From Camarhynchus parvulus (Eukaryota; Chordata; Aves; Passeriformes; Thraupidae): a stretch of 64,000 nucleotides of DNA. Positions 51,639-63,536 of this stretch are shown piece after piece. The translations under genes were made by a program, and so were the position numbers. How positions within the stretch are numbered: the first letter of the stretch is position 1; every line of letters begins with the position of its first letter. A model generated the notes under the pieces. That model ran no database searches, was not told where the DNA came from, and saw only the letters and a program-made list of their open reading frames with translations. The stretch is taken from NCBI RefSeq assembly GCF_901933205.1, contig NC_044601.1, forward strand, positions 30,604,352-30,668,351, read 5' to 3'.

Positions 51639-53606
51639 CATTTAATCAAGCAAAAGCACCAGACATTTAAAGCTACTGTTCTCTCAGAACAATAACTAAA
51701 CTGTTGAACTAATGCCCCATGCCACTGGACGTCAGTGTTCGAAAGCTTACAACAGATTCTTAGCTACAACTGAAAGAACATTCTCAGTTACTATATATAA
51801 AAACTTAGACATTTCAAACAAATCAAAGCATCACATGTGGTTAGCTTAATTCTAATTTGAAAAGACTAGAAACTTTCTGCCACTGACAGTTTGTGTCACA
51901 ACTGGCACCAGTAGATCCAATGAGTAGGTTTCTACAATGCAGGTGGCTGTGGCTTTCACAGCTGGCTATCTGCCTGCAAAATAAATATTATTAAAAAACC
52001 ACCCTAATATTTCTTTCCTGGAGTATGGCTTATCCTTTTCTTTCAGAAACCAACCATTCCAGTAATACTCCTCATCAACTATGCTGACATTTTGGAAAGC
52101 TCATCTAAATACCTGTCAGACACTTGACTGTTTTATTAAGAGTCATATTTTGGATCATTGTGAATATTACCAGAAAGATATCAGTAACAGAGTTCAGATT
52201 CCACTTGATAAACCTCAGAAAAATAATTACTGTTTTAAATTCTGAAGGGCAATTACTAGCCCATGTATAAATGGGAAACTTTTAGATAATCTCAGTAGCA
52301 CGTGGTATTGGTAAAACTTTAGGCTGCAGAGCTGTGTCCAGTCAAATCCTTCCCTATTCAACATCAACTCTGAACATTAAATGCTCTGGAGCAAGGAGCT
52401 TTTCTGCGCTGAATAAATGAAACAAAAACAAATGGACAAGGAAAAGAGCCAAATGCTCAGGCTTGGGAAAAGCTGTCTCCTCTGTTGGCTTGGACTGCAG
52501 TCCAGTAGGTGTTATCTCACATCCCTGCTCAACAGCAGTGATCATAATTGCTAAAATTGGGAGGGCTGGGGTGTAATGCCAGATGCTTTTTGCCCCACAA
52601 ATACATGGTCATTGAGAAGGCTGGGGTGGGATAGGCAGCCTGACTACTCAGATATTCCAACACTGCTCAGCAGGAAAGGAGACAGATCATGCTCTCAGCC
52701 TAAGGGCAAGTATGGCTAGGCTACATCTACATCACATATCACTTCACTGTGGCTCTGCCCTTCATAAAAAATCATTTACATGTGTCTTCTTCCAGTTCTC
52801 AGTGTCTATATTGTGGAAAGAGTGAGTCTCAGCCCATCCAAGTGGTGTTTTCATGGCATTACTATAACTTTATGATTAATTCCCTCTGGCATAGTTAAAG
52901 ACACCTATGAGTCTTTGGGGGTTGCATGTCTGTTGGGATGATATGGGAGAACTGCTCAGAGTGAAGGGAGCTGGGCTGGCAGGGTGGTACCCATACTGCC
53001 TCCTGGTAAAGGTCTCAGTGCACTCAATCCTTCTTATTGTGCATAGGTGTCTTGAAAATCACCAGCTGGCATGGCCCGACATGACACAAGAGAGCACGTT
53101 AATGATGACATGGGCAAACACTGCTCCAGCACTCCATCTCGCTCCTCAGCCTCACTCCACGTAGCACCCTAGGTTTAGCCTTTATGATCACCATAAATTA
53201 GAAATGCCCTATGCTATTTTGACTTTGAACAGAATTGATAAAGTTTGGAAATTGGAAGGCTAAGAAAAAGTTTCCTCTTTTGCAAAAAGCAGATCCCTGT
53301 AGAAGGATAAACTTGGAATTACTTTATTTACCAAAGGATCTCAGACAGCTGGATACACACTGTGATTAAAATAAACTACTTGTAAGGCCTATGAACTCTG
53401 TATATCCATAATGAAGCCGAAACAACTAGAATGAAGCATAGGCAGCCAGGAAAAGAAAAACTTATGAGGAAATGCAAGAGCCTTTATATGCATACATAGT
53501 CACTGAAAGAAGATACTGATATCCATCAGACAAGAGTCAAAGGATAATTGCTCTAGGGTACAGTTTTCTCTTCAAAAAAACACAGAGTGGGTGTTTTGTG
53601 ATACTT

Positions 53607-53651
53607 GCCAGCTGCAGTGGATGCAACTCAAAGTTGCATCCACTAGCTGGC
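53607..53651. repeat. Hairpin with 12-bp and 7-bp stem segments
   Basis: GTGGATGCAACT (53617-53628) and AGTTGCATCCAC (53632-53643) are perfect reverse complements around a 3-nt loop. Outside a small asymmetric bulge, GCCAGCT (53607-53613) pairs with AGCTGGC (53645-53651). The 19 paired positions could form a cruciform or RNA hairpin. The loop is shorter than is typical for a microRNA precursor. Confidence 0.9.
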
Positions 53652-55018
53652 TACTCCTAAATATTTAGGAAGATGCAAACCTAGAAGGAAGATCACACTG
53701 TAAAAGGCTGCTCTTTAATAGCTGCAATGACTACAGTGATTCCTTCTCCTTTCTGTACAGGGGGAGAATGTCAAGAACAGCAGAAACCATTAAGAACCTC
53801 CGGGAACATTTTGATAATGAAAGTCACAGGAGATACGACTTTCCCATTTTGCATCCAATTAGAAGAGGTTACCAAAAGGCAATTTAGAAGAGACGTGGAC
53901 ATGAAGGATAGGATAATAATTTCTTCCCAAGGGTTTAGCTTGGCTCCCACTGCAGTATTACAGCACTGCTAGATAGGAATGTGAAAGAAGACTATTGCTT
54001 TTAATTTACCTGATAGAAACTGCTGTAGTCTAAATTGAGTCTCAGCCACGGAGTGCCACTGTGTTTGTGAAGAAGCTAATGAGGGGACATAGTGATGGCT
54101 TTTCAAAGCCATGCATCTATGGAAAGTTCACATTTATGTGTTCAATACTCTGCCTACAGCTTTTGAAATACCATTCCTGTGATGCAGCCTACATTTTTAA
54201 AGAAGTAAATAGTGATTTATCAAGTTTTTTTTAAGTAAATGGAAACATTCAGAGCCATATACTTGACAAGTTATTCTGAAAAGTAACAGCTTACTTTTCT
54301 GTTCATCTTCTATCTTCTGCTGTGTTTTCCTTTGTTCCCTCTCCCCAGATATCAGCATCTGCCTGTGTGGTTGACCAGAACTGCCCAAATTTGAAGCTCA
54401 TCATGAAAACAAAGCAATGGATCCAGGCTGTTGACTCCCTTGTATTACATTAAATTTGTGTTTCTACTTCATGATAGACCTCCACTGCCAGTCCATGAAC
54501 TTGAAACAACCCTTCACGGACCATGCTATGCCACAGGGTGCCTTTTTACAGCTGAGGCAGCCTAAGATCCCTCCTGGAAGAATGTGGACTAGAAAGCCCA
54601 AAACATACCATTTAAGAACCTGTTCTGTGTGCCTCCCTGTCAAAGGGAGCCTAGCAAGCCTTCAGGTTTGATAGTATAACTCAAATTTGCTAACTTAAAT
54701 TCCCTCTGGGATTTTTATCTCTGTTGGACCTTTCCCTCTAAAACTGACACAAGAGAAACTCCACCTCTAAAAACAAGAAAGTGGGCTGTCGTCATGTCTT
54801 TCTGAGGACAGAAGAGTCTCCTGAATAGCACAAAGTAACTTGCATTGCTTGTCTCTCCTGAGGTTAACACAAGAGAGTGCCTCAGGGTAAATTCTTTGGG
54901 GGCAGTGGACGGAAGATAAGGAGATGAACAGCATACCTGGACTACAGGAGTAAGTTGGGAACTCCTCATTGTATTAAAATATAAATACTATTCTGTACCC
55001 ATGCACATGCTCATAATT

Positions 55019-55100
55019 TTTTGTTGGTTGAGAGTATCCATTGTTGTTTTGTTGGTTGAGAATATCCATAATGTTTTGTTGGTTGAGAGTATCCATACTT
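55019..55100. repeat. Three-copy 27-28-bp minisatellite
   Basis: Three tandem copies share the core GTTGGTTGAGAGTATCCAT, with one A/G difference in the middle copy and varied junction bases. The period is 28 then 27 bp. It is a small local tandem duplication in intron sequence; no function is visible. Confidence 0.93.
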
Positions 55101-58100
55101 ATTCTGAGCTCTCTGTTTCCCTCATGCCTTCCACCAGAAGTCTTGACTACAGCATGGATAATGACATGAAAGAGATGCATGTTTCTGTCAAGGCTACAGA
55201 CTCCATTTTATTCACAGATCCCTGTCCTACTGGCATGACTGCCTGTTGTGTACCTTTACTCAGTGAGAACTACCCTGATGCCTCAGAAGAAAAAAGATTT
55301 TGAGAAGGATGATCCAGTAGCACAAAGTAGGTTCACAGTTGCTACCCAGAAAGAGTATGGGAGGAACAGGAGGAGGCCAGGAGGAACAGGAGTCCTTGAG
55401 TACCTGTTTTTGTCACAGTGACAGTACCTGGGACTTCCTTGGAAGACACAGTGACCAAACAACTGCAATCATAACACTGACACATCCCTGTGCTGCAAGC
55501 TCATGTCCTCCAGTATAGCACAGGCTTTGCTGGCAGATCAGGAAGATGCTTATTTTGCTCTCAGGTGGGCAAATAGCATGTGTCATTTCAGCAAAGTATG
55601 AAGAAGTCAGAAAGACACAAAGTACTGCTCTCTTAGGAAAGAATTTGCCATGATTTGACTTTGTGAGAAGAAACTCAAGAGAAACCAGGCCTTACTAATA
55701 GACTGTTGAAGAAAAATTCCCATATGATTTGCAGGATCTCAGAAACCAAAGTCCAGACATTCTGAGGGCTCCTGAGGAAAGGCAGGGATGAAGCCACATT
55801 CTCCAGCTAAGGCATCCACTGACAATATGACTTTTGGACAGCTACCTTGGTGTGAGGGTCTCCCCCACTCCATCATGAAGGACACATACAGTCTTTAAAA
55901 ATCCTTTTGCTGAAAGATGGAAGGAGTTTCTGGAGTTAGTATCCTGGAAAAGAGAATATCCCCAACATGTTGAAGGCAATGTGATGGGGGCTTGAGAAAT
56001 TCCTTGAGAAATACTACAGAAAACAGAAATCTGTTACTTGTATTCCACCGGAGTAGACTGCCACATATTTGATAGCTCTTTTTATGGTGTAGTTCATGAC
56101 CTTTGGAAAGCACATCTTGAAATAAACAGACATAAACCATTGCATTCACCAGCTGAGTGACAACACAAGCTCTCCTTCAGAGCAAGAGTGAGGGACCAAG
56201 AATGCAACTACAGAAAACCCTGTGAAATGAAGTGCTTTGGGAGAAGGCATTTATTGTCACACCATCTTTAGACTGGGAGTCATACGAAAGATTGAAAGCT
56301 GTGTCTCTGGGAGATTTTACCTGTTTCCATGAGTTTGCCTTATCTGTGAAATATAACAATGGGAAGCAGGGTTTGTCATGTCAGAAGAAATCATGGAAAT
56401 ACTGAAGTTACCACTGCATTGTCCACTGTCACTGGTGCCCACTATGAAGAATGAAACTGGAACATACTGCACACTGTGGTAGGTTATAACAAAGGACTGA
56501 CACTTCATCACTGCTGCTCTTTCATTAGGATTTCACCTACTAGGAGGTTTAAATTCATTTTACATTAAACAAGAACTAGTTATCTGACCCTTCCCTTAGT
56601 CACTCACCGTGTCCTTAGAACAAAGCAAAGTATTCTCTCCAGAGACCATTATTAAGAGAAATAAACCCACAGCAAAATGCATGAGGTAGTATTGTGTCTT
56701 CCTTTGACCCACTGTCCCACCACAGCTTTCCTGGAGAAGTAGCCTTTTAAACTATGGCACGGCTGAATTAAATTCTAATAGCTGAAGATATCAGACTAAT
56801 TTTTACAAGAGCAGGAGCTGGAAGTCCTGCTGATAGCCTAACTGCAACCTAAGTAATTGCCTTCCACATCTGAATTCCTTCAGCTGTATAAATTGGTTAC
56901 AGTATTCTCCTCTTCCCATCCTGCCTCAACTGACTGTACACAGTTACTTACTATCTCATAAGAAAAATTCTGTTTTTTCACACCAAAATAGCTGCATTTC
57001 AGAAGTTTCTGAGGTACTACCACTGTATTTAAATTTTATGACAAAGCAGCAAAAGTTTTTAGAGAAGAAGCTGAACATGTTTTAAAGAAGCTGAACATGT
57101 GTTCAATGGTTAGGCATTATCCCCTAATTTTTTCTGATCCTTACACTGTGTGGCAGCACTGTCAATCATACTATCATCTTTGTCTGTCCATTGTAGAGGG
57201 AATACCATAAATTAAATCTGTCAAATTCAGAATAAAACAAACAAAATACAGTAAATGGAATTAATGCAGAAAAAACCAGATATACTATATTTCACTATAC
57301 TGCAAGATACCTAGTCATCAAGTCATGCTGTATCTTAAAGGAACAGCAACATGGACCTCAGTACGCATAAAAGACTTTTCATCTCTATTTCCTTGATTCC
57401 ATAAGTTTTTGCCCCACATGAAAGGCAAGTACACTCCTGTTGGTAGGTAGGTATCTGTGCATGAGCACCATTAAAAAAATAAAATAAAGAAATCTAAACA
57501 AACTTCCAAAAATCAGACAACAGGATAACTTAAATGGTCTGAGGACTTGATACAAATCAAGACTACCCTTTAAAAAATTGCTTGAAATACCAAAAAATTA
57601 GGTCTTTTCAGGTTTGGGTATTCCTAAAGCAGAAGAAAAAGCCACCTAAAAACTTTATCATTTGGAGCCCAAGCACCGTCTTCTAGAAGTCCTGGATAAC
57701 GTTTGTATCAGTTTTAGAAAATTCATGGTTTTTGAAAGTGGACTTCTGTCAGGTATAGGGAGAAGAACTGGGTTCACTTTAGGAGATGAAGGAAAGCAGA
57801 ATTTAGCAAAAACTTAACTTGCTTTTTAAGATTTTAGGTCACAGATGATTTATTGGCCAGGCTCTTTGCTTTGTATATGCAAAGATGTTCCTGTTAAAAA
57901 TATTCTGTAAACCAATGACCCTAGCAACACACCACAGAAGGTTTTATTGCTCAGCATTGACCATTTTTATCAGTATTGTACTAAAAAAAAAAGGTGACAG
58001 GCAAAAAGTCTTTGCAAACTTCCTTTCTATGTGCTATATCTGGTCATAATTTAATATACATATTGGAATCTCTTACTGCATGACAAGAAGATGAAGTGCT

Positions 58101-59508
58101 AGGAAAGTGCCTTGCTGCGCCAGGCCAGGAGCTTGTAAGTTAATAACTCCAGAGAGGAAGAACGAGCAATCCAAACTGGCACACTTCTTACCCAATTAAT
58201 GTTTCTTTTAAAAATTTCTGTGCAGGTTTTAGAGGCCAACAAGAAAGTCTGTAAGAAAACAAGTTTAAAGTCATCTATAGGACAGATGACCAGCAATGAG
58301 TCTCTCCAGGAAAAAGCTAAACAAAGCCATTCTGTATTCCTCTGAAAAAGAAGCCACAGGCAAGGTAGGATCAGCCTCCTACCTGTTCCTTATTCATATT
58401 CTTGCCTCCAGCTGGGCATCACATCAACCTGCTAGATAGAGGACAGGAGGAAGTACTCTGCAGAGACTATGTTCCAAGTGATGGAAGGATGATGCTAGCT
58501 TACCATCTTGCTCTCTCTGAACTGAGAATCCCTGTACAAGACAATCACATCTGAAACATGAAGATCACATGGCATGTCCAGGCTCTTTGTTCTTTGCTGG
58601 GGGAAGTGTCTCCACATACATTTCAGGGAGAAGCCCTTAGTAAATAGTGCAAACAAGTATGAGGGTAATGCTGCAAGGTGCAGCTAAGCAAATGCTTCTA
58701 TTTGACGCATATTCCCACAGACTCTGTGCAATTTCCTCATTTCCTACTGCTATAAATGCTCAGCTTTTGATCCAGTATAGCTCTCATAGCATGGGTTCCC
58801 AGACTGATGTTGCCCATAGACAGTCCTGCTGGCAGCTTTAATACATGGTCTTTCTGAATGTGACAGCAAAATAATGAGTCAAGCCTTTCTCCTTTACTTA
58901 AGAATGGAGGTCCACACTCCCAAAGTGGACTTGATTTAGAGGAGTGTTGCAATATGTGAACATAAAAGGGATCTTCATGTTTGGGATGTCAGTTGTGGAG
59001 GGTCTTACAGAAGTGGGATTTTTTTCTAAACTTCTTCCTCTCTGAATATCTGTCACTGAAACTCCAAAAAAAGCAAAGCATGCCACATGTCTGTTCTCTT
59101 GTGAAAGCCCTAGGGGAGAGAACCTACTGAATCACTCTGCTGTTTTCAGGTCTTTCCCAGTGTCTGGCCAACAGTGGCAGTGCTGGCATGTTGTCTAAAC
59201 ATCTGCTATTGTCTGAGAAGTGGAAGGACACAGTTTATTTTATCTCCTGTGGCTGCTACAAGATTGACAGGGACAAGTGTGAAATGGACATGTCATACGG
59301 AAATTCAGAAAAGAAAATCCCTAAAGAACTTTAAAATAAGTACATGGTCAACTCTCTCATCACTCTGTAGTGTGAGTAGACATTCACATCTGTTAGCAAT
59401 AAACGCTGGCTCCCTCCTGCTTTTCCTACCCAGCACAGGCAGCAATATCCAATAGTGCCCTCTCTCCTCCATTACTTATTTTAGTGAATTGAATGGTACT
59501 AACTCCAG

Positions 59509-59532
59509 TATACATTAATGTATACATTAATG
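59509..59532. repeat. Two-copy 12-bp palindromic repeat
   Basis: TATACATTAATG is repeated exactly twice, and the 16 bases from 59509 (TATACATTAATGTATA) are self-complementary. It is a short AT-rich repeat. Confidence 0.9.
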
Positions 59533-59849
59533 CTCCTGAGAACAGAACGGCGAGGATCTGCCGTTTTAAACTGCTCCAGAAATTATTCTTGTCTACTCTG
59601 CTGCTAGTCATCAAGGGGAAACAGAGGCCAAAATCCAACTCTTGTCACCTTGCTGGCAGAAAGCTTCTAAAATAACCAATCAAATCTCTCTAATTCTTTC
59701 AACACACACTTAAAAATTATCAGCTGAGATGAAAATCTAGAAAAATACAGAGATATGGCTTTGACCTTTCCTCCTGGTGCTGCTACAGTAGCTATTAAAT
59801 GTGAGTTAAGGGCATTCATGTATAGTTTGCTATAAAGCACATTTTTCAG

Positions 59850-60110
59850 CAGCCCTGGAACTGTCAGAGTAGATCAGACCATTGGCCTATCTCACCTGCC
59901 ATACTATTCTTAGCAGCTGGTAACACTGGTTTAGGGCAAGATTAATACCCCACCTCCCACAACCCCAGTGTGTGAAGTGGCCTTCCAGACTACTCAAAAC
60001 CAGCCTGACAGATGGTAGATTTGCTTCTAGTAAAGAACTGGAAGGCTCTTCCTAAAGGTTCTCAATTGTACAGGATTATGGCTGATCCATAAACCATAAT
60101 CCCTGGGAAG
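59850..60110. repeat. Possible ancient amniote interspersed repeat
   Basis: The segment around AGATCAGACCATTGGCCTAT (59871-59890), followed by TCTCACCTGCC and later CAGCTGGTAACA, resembles a family I recall as very common in turtle and crocodilian sequence and present as old relics in birds, typically reading GGTCAGACCAATGGTCCATC. The match is loose and from memory, and boundaries are approximate. Confidence 0.35.
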
Positions 60111-61922
60111 CATCACTTCAGAGGAAGAAAAAAGTCACTTTTCCCACTGGTACCTCTGCAGTTTCCAGTGTGGTCCTGAGGAAAGCAGAGAGATAATCTC
60201 TCTTTCCTAGGAAAGAACCATTTCTGGCTCTGTCCCAGCTGAGGGAAGACACACTAAATGATGTTGTCACCTTCCTCATCTTCTTCCCAAGGGTAGTGGG
60301 GCACAGAAGAAAGAGTGAAAGAACTCTAACAAGCACACCTGGCATACAGATGAAGGGAAATGCACCCAAGTGGGGATGGCTGGACCTGAGGGCGCTCCAG
60401 CTACCCCAGGGCCAGGGGCTGTGGAGGCAGAGGAGATAGTGTTTGAAGCAATACATTGTGTGGGGAGAGGAGGAAAGGGAATTCCAAGTTGGAAACACTG
60501 GTGTAGTTATATAACGTATAACAATTGCACTGATGGTTCAGAAATCCCATTCAATCATTCCTGATCTCTTAATGCACTTTTTTCCTGAGCTAGGAATAAT
60601 TTAAAGGGTCTTGCCAGCAATAATTTAAACAACTTGCATATACTTACAGGAGGAAGTGTTTGTTCCTTCTGTTGAAGCTTGTATCCTAAGCATGGGTTCT
60701 GCAACATACAGAAGTAACAATAAAGTTGTAAGAATACAGCCCCAGCTACAGCACTATACTGGAGGAGCCTGAACATCTTCCCCCAGTAGAGATTTCTTTA
60801 AGTTTTAGGTTTTTTTCCTCAGTAGTCAGAAACCCAGCAGAGCAGAGAAAAAAAATGAGCTTGAGAAAGCAAAGAACTTCAAAGTTGGTTCAGCATGTCC
60901 TAGGCGCTATAATCAATTATAGCAAAAATGCTCCATAGTCCTGGGAGGAAAGGCCGTGAGAAAACTGGCAAAGACAGAGTAAAATTTTCAGCTGTTTCTG
61001 ACAGACAGCATCAGAGGAAAGTGGAAAGCAGTAGGTCTTGAAGCTCCACATGCTGACCCAGGAAGCACTAGTTTCTTATCTTCTTCTCACATAACTCCTA
61101 TCAAACAATAAGGAATTTCAGTCAATCACAACCATAGGTTAGGACTTCTGTGGCTTGAAAGATAGGAAGGTCCATGAGTGTCACCACCTCTGCAGAGAGC
61201 TGTAGATGAAAGGGAAAACAGAACATATTCCAGACCAAAATGGGACACGGCACAAGCCCCAAAGTGGTCACAAGAACAGAAAAAGACTGCTAAATAATCT
61301 TGTAGGATAGTGGAAGGAAATGGACCTCAATACAAATCACACAAAGGAAGTAATCAGAAAAGTTTAGAGAAGAAGCAGGTAGCCTGAATCTAGATCTGAA
61401 CTATAGGAATCTGAACCACACAACAATTAAGAGCCATATGTTTGGGTGGATTCATGGGCTTTCACTATCTAGCAAATCATATATAGTGTCATGCATGAAT
61501 AAAGAATTCAAGAGAAGGCTTGAGAAGTATCATCAGCTGAAAGGAATAATTTGAAGAGAGAATACTTCGCCTAAGGTGGCAATGTGATGTGCTGGTGTGG
61601 TGGCTAGCCGGTCTGTGAATTCTAAGGAGCAGGTCAGGCATACTGCATGCTCTGTAGTGAAACATTTAACATCTCATGTCACACAGAAAAGATTAATCTG
61701 TTGCCTAAAAAAGCCTGGTTTCAGGCAGAAAAAACCCACTCTTAAAAACTAAGACTGCTCTGCAATTCCTCCTATCATCAAAAAGTAACTGTAGCAATAC
61801 TTCAAGAGACCTACATCCTGGTGATTTGAACACCAGCATTTCACAATAGTCTATCTTAAAGTAAAGAAACAACACACTAATTAATTATTTTTATTTGAAA
61901 GTCCTGGAAAAAAATCAGTCTT

Positions 61923-61986
61923 TGATATGTGGCTGGAGCAGAGACCAGCCTGGGACTAAGCTGGTCTCTGCTCCAGCCACATATCA
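61923..61986. repeat. Perfect 27-bp inverted repeat (hairpin) with 10-nt loop
   Basis: The left arm 61923-61949 (starting TGATATGTGGCTGGAGCAGA) is exactly complementary to the right arm 61960-61986, separated by the 10-nt loop CTGGGACTAA. After one mismatch the pairing continues for four more bases on each side (GTCT/AGAC). A perfect stem this long in otherwise unique intron sequence is unlikely by chance. It may be a fold-back element, a small non-coding RNA precursor or a recent local inverted duplication; the sequence alone does not decide. Confidence 0.95.
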
Positions 61987-63485
61987 CAGACCTCCTCAGA
62001 GCTCCATGTGGAGACCTCCACAAGCAGCCCCTAAACATACTGCTTTTTGCTGTTCTGGGGACAATACCTTGATGTGCTGCTTGGCATGAAATCTGCCAGT
62101 GCAGAGATTCATCAGGAGTGCAGCCAGTTTTTTGAACATCCCAGCTTCCTCCTCTCCAGCGGCACAATAGCAGTAAAGAGAAGGACAGTACTGTAACAGC
62201 AGGCACTTGAAGGAACACATGCAGGGAAAGAGAGCGCTCAAGAACAAGAACTTTAATCCATGGGAAAGGAGGCAGCAAAGTGCAGGGACTACGTTCTTGC
62301 TGCGCAAGGGAGAAGGCAAGGCAAGCCCAGCAGAGTCAGTGACCAGCGTGTCACCTTCTTTGAACAAAAAATGGTTCCAATGGTTACAGGACACTTGCTA
62401 TTAGCTATGTGGTCTCATATATTCCCAGTGAAGCACCAGTGACAGGCTCCACAGAGAACATGAAAGAATATGGGCAGAGCCAACGTCTCTTCTGTCAGGC
62501 AGCAATGCCAAGATTTCAGAAGTAGGTCGCCACACACACAGATGCATCAAAGAAAAGGCTGCAGGCATGCTAAATGCAAAATCTGGCAATCACACTGTTT
62601 TCCTTGATCTAGCTTACAAACACTGTCATTTCACACTAAAACCTGTCCCTGCCAGACATAGCTTTCCCAAAAAAGCTAGCAGGACCCCAGCCTCTTTGCC
62701 AAGGAGGGTATGTGCATCTTGTAAATCCTTGGGTTGCCTGGCTTACACACGTTTATCTACAATTGTCTCAGCCAAAGCCATCAGTAGAGACAAGTGCTTG
62801 TATTGTGGCCATATATAAAGTAACTCTTAACAGTTAAATAATGAAAGCAGCTTCTCACTGGGGTCAATTCTAGCAGCATTGCTACTCTGGAAGTATGCAA
62901 TCTGTAACTGCAGGAAAGATAATGAAAGCAAATTCCATCAGCCTGAAAGGAAACCACCTGGAGAAGGCTCCTAGTATGCCAAGGCAGCTTCAAAAGTGGT
63001 TACATTACTGACAGTGAGTTACCTGTCTACACTCACAGACCCTGCAGAGCTGCCAGGAATTGTATGTAGAGCCGTTAGGAACAGAGCAGTCTAGGCAACA
63101 GACTTTCCTGAGGGCACATCAATATGCCTATACACTCAGCAAACTCACAAGCAGCTGCTAGGATTTATAGGAGAAGGAGGTAAGAGATTTTTTAAAACAT
63201 AGCTCCTAACAACACAAACACTTCTTCAGTTGGGCTGCTGCGGCCTGACAACTGTAGGCCAGATTTGCTTCCTCAATACAGCCCCAGGATAGTAAAAAGT
63301 ATGCTTAACCCTTCTTCATTCATTTCTTGGTCCCTGAAGTAGCTCAAGGTGCAAGCTGATATGCAGAAACAGAGCTGCTGGATGTAGAAGAATTGTTCTC
63401 TGTTAAGGAGCTGTTTCAGAGCTGTAGAAGCAATTTCAAGAAGAAATAAAAAGAAAGAGACAGAAAGACTGTTAATTCAACTTAC

Positions 63486-63536
63486 GTGAAGAAGTTTTTG
63501 TCACTTCTGTTGATACTGGTATCTTGCTGGTACTCT
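63486..63536 (-). CDS. NRG1: Neuregulin 1 Ser/Thr-rich spacer exon (between Ig and EGF domains)
   Basis: This is a 51-nt internal exon. It begins after a pyrimidine-rich acceptor ending TTTTCCAG (AG at 63538-63537) and ends at a perfect GTAAGT donor (63485-63480). Read in phase 1 it encodes STSKIPVSTEVTKTSS, which matches in place and pattern the human spacer segment that I recall as SPIRISVSTEGANTSS. In Ig-type neuregulins this stretch is an extracellular, O-glycosylated linker between the Ig-like and EGF-like domains. Both ends are phase 1 and the length is divisible by three, so skipping keeps the frame, which fits the known isoforms with and without the spacer. It lies 29.6 kb upstream of the type III exon, as expected for the gene. 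It is too short to stand out as an open frame; support comes from splice sites, phase and peptide similarity. Confidence 0.92.

Larger units (their letters stand above)
33838..63485 (-). other. NRG1: NRG1 intron between spacer exon and type III exon region
   Basis: For Ig-type transcripts this is part of one long intron that skips the CRD exon; for type III transcripts it is upstream flank and leader. Besides the promoter region and CpG island it holds a 27-bp direct duplication (38083-38143), a TTG-rich microsatellite (41449-41481), twin hairpins (48343-48384), a G-run tract (51612-51638), a hairpin (53607-53651), a three-copy minisatellite (55019-55100), a 12-bp tandem repeat (59509-59532), a possible ancient interspersed repeat (59850-60110) and a perfect long hairpin (61923-61986). 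Between these I see only unique AT-leaning sequence with scattered chance open frames. No alternative NRG1 exon could be recognised, although small non-coding 5' exons would be invisible to this reading. Confidence 0.85.

Noticed and set aside
61877..62394. Overlapping frames of 132-133 codons on minus around the long hairpin
   Set aside because: The peptides repeat because the hairpin arms are complementary, and no domain is visible. I considered a retroviral or LTR remnant but could not recognise one.
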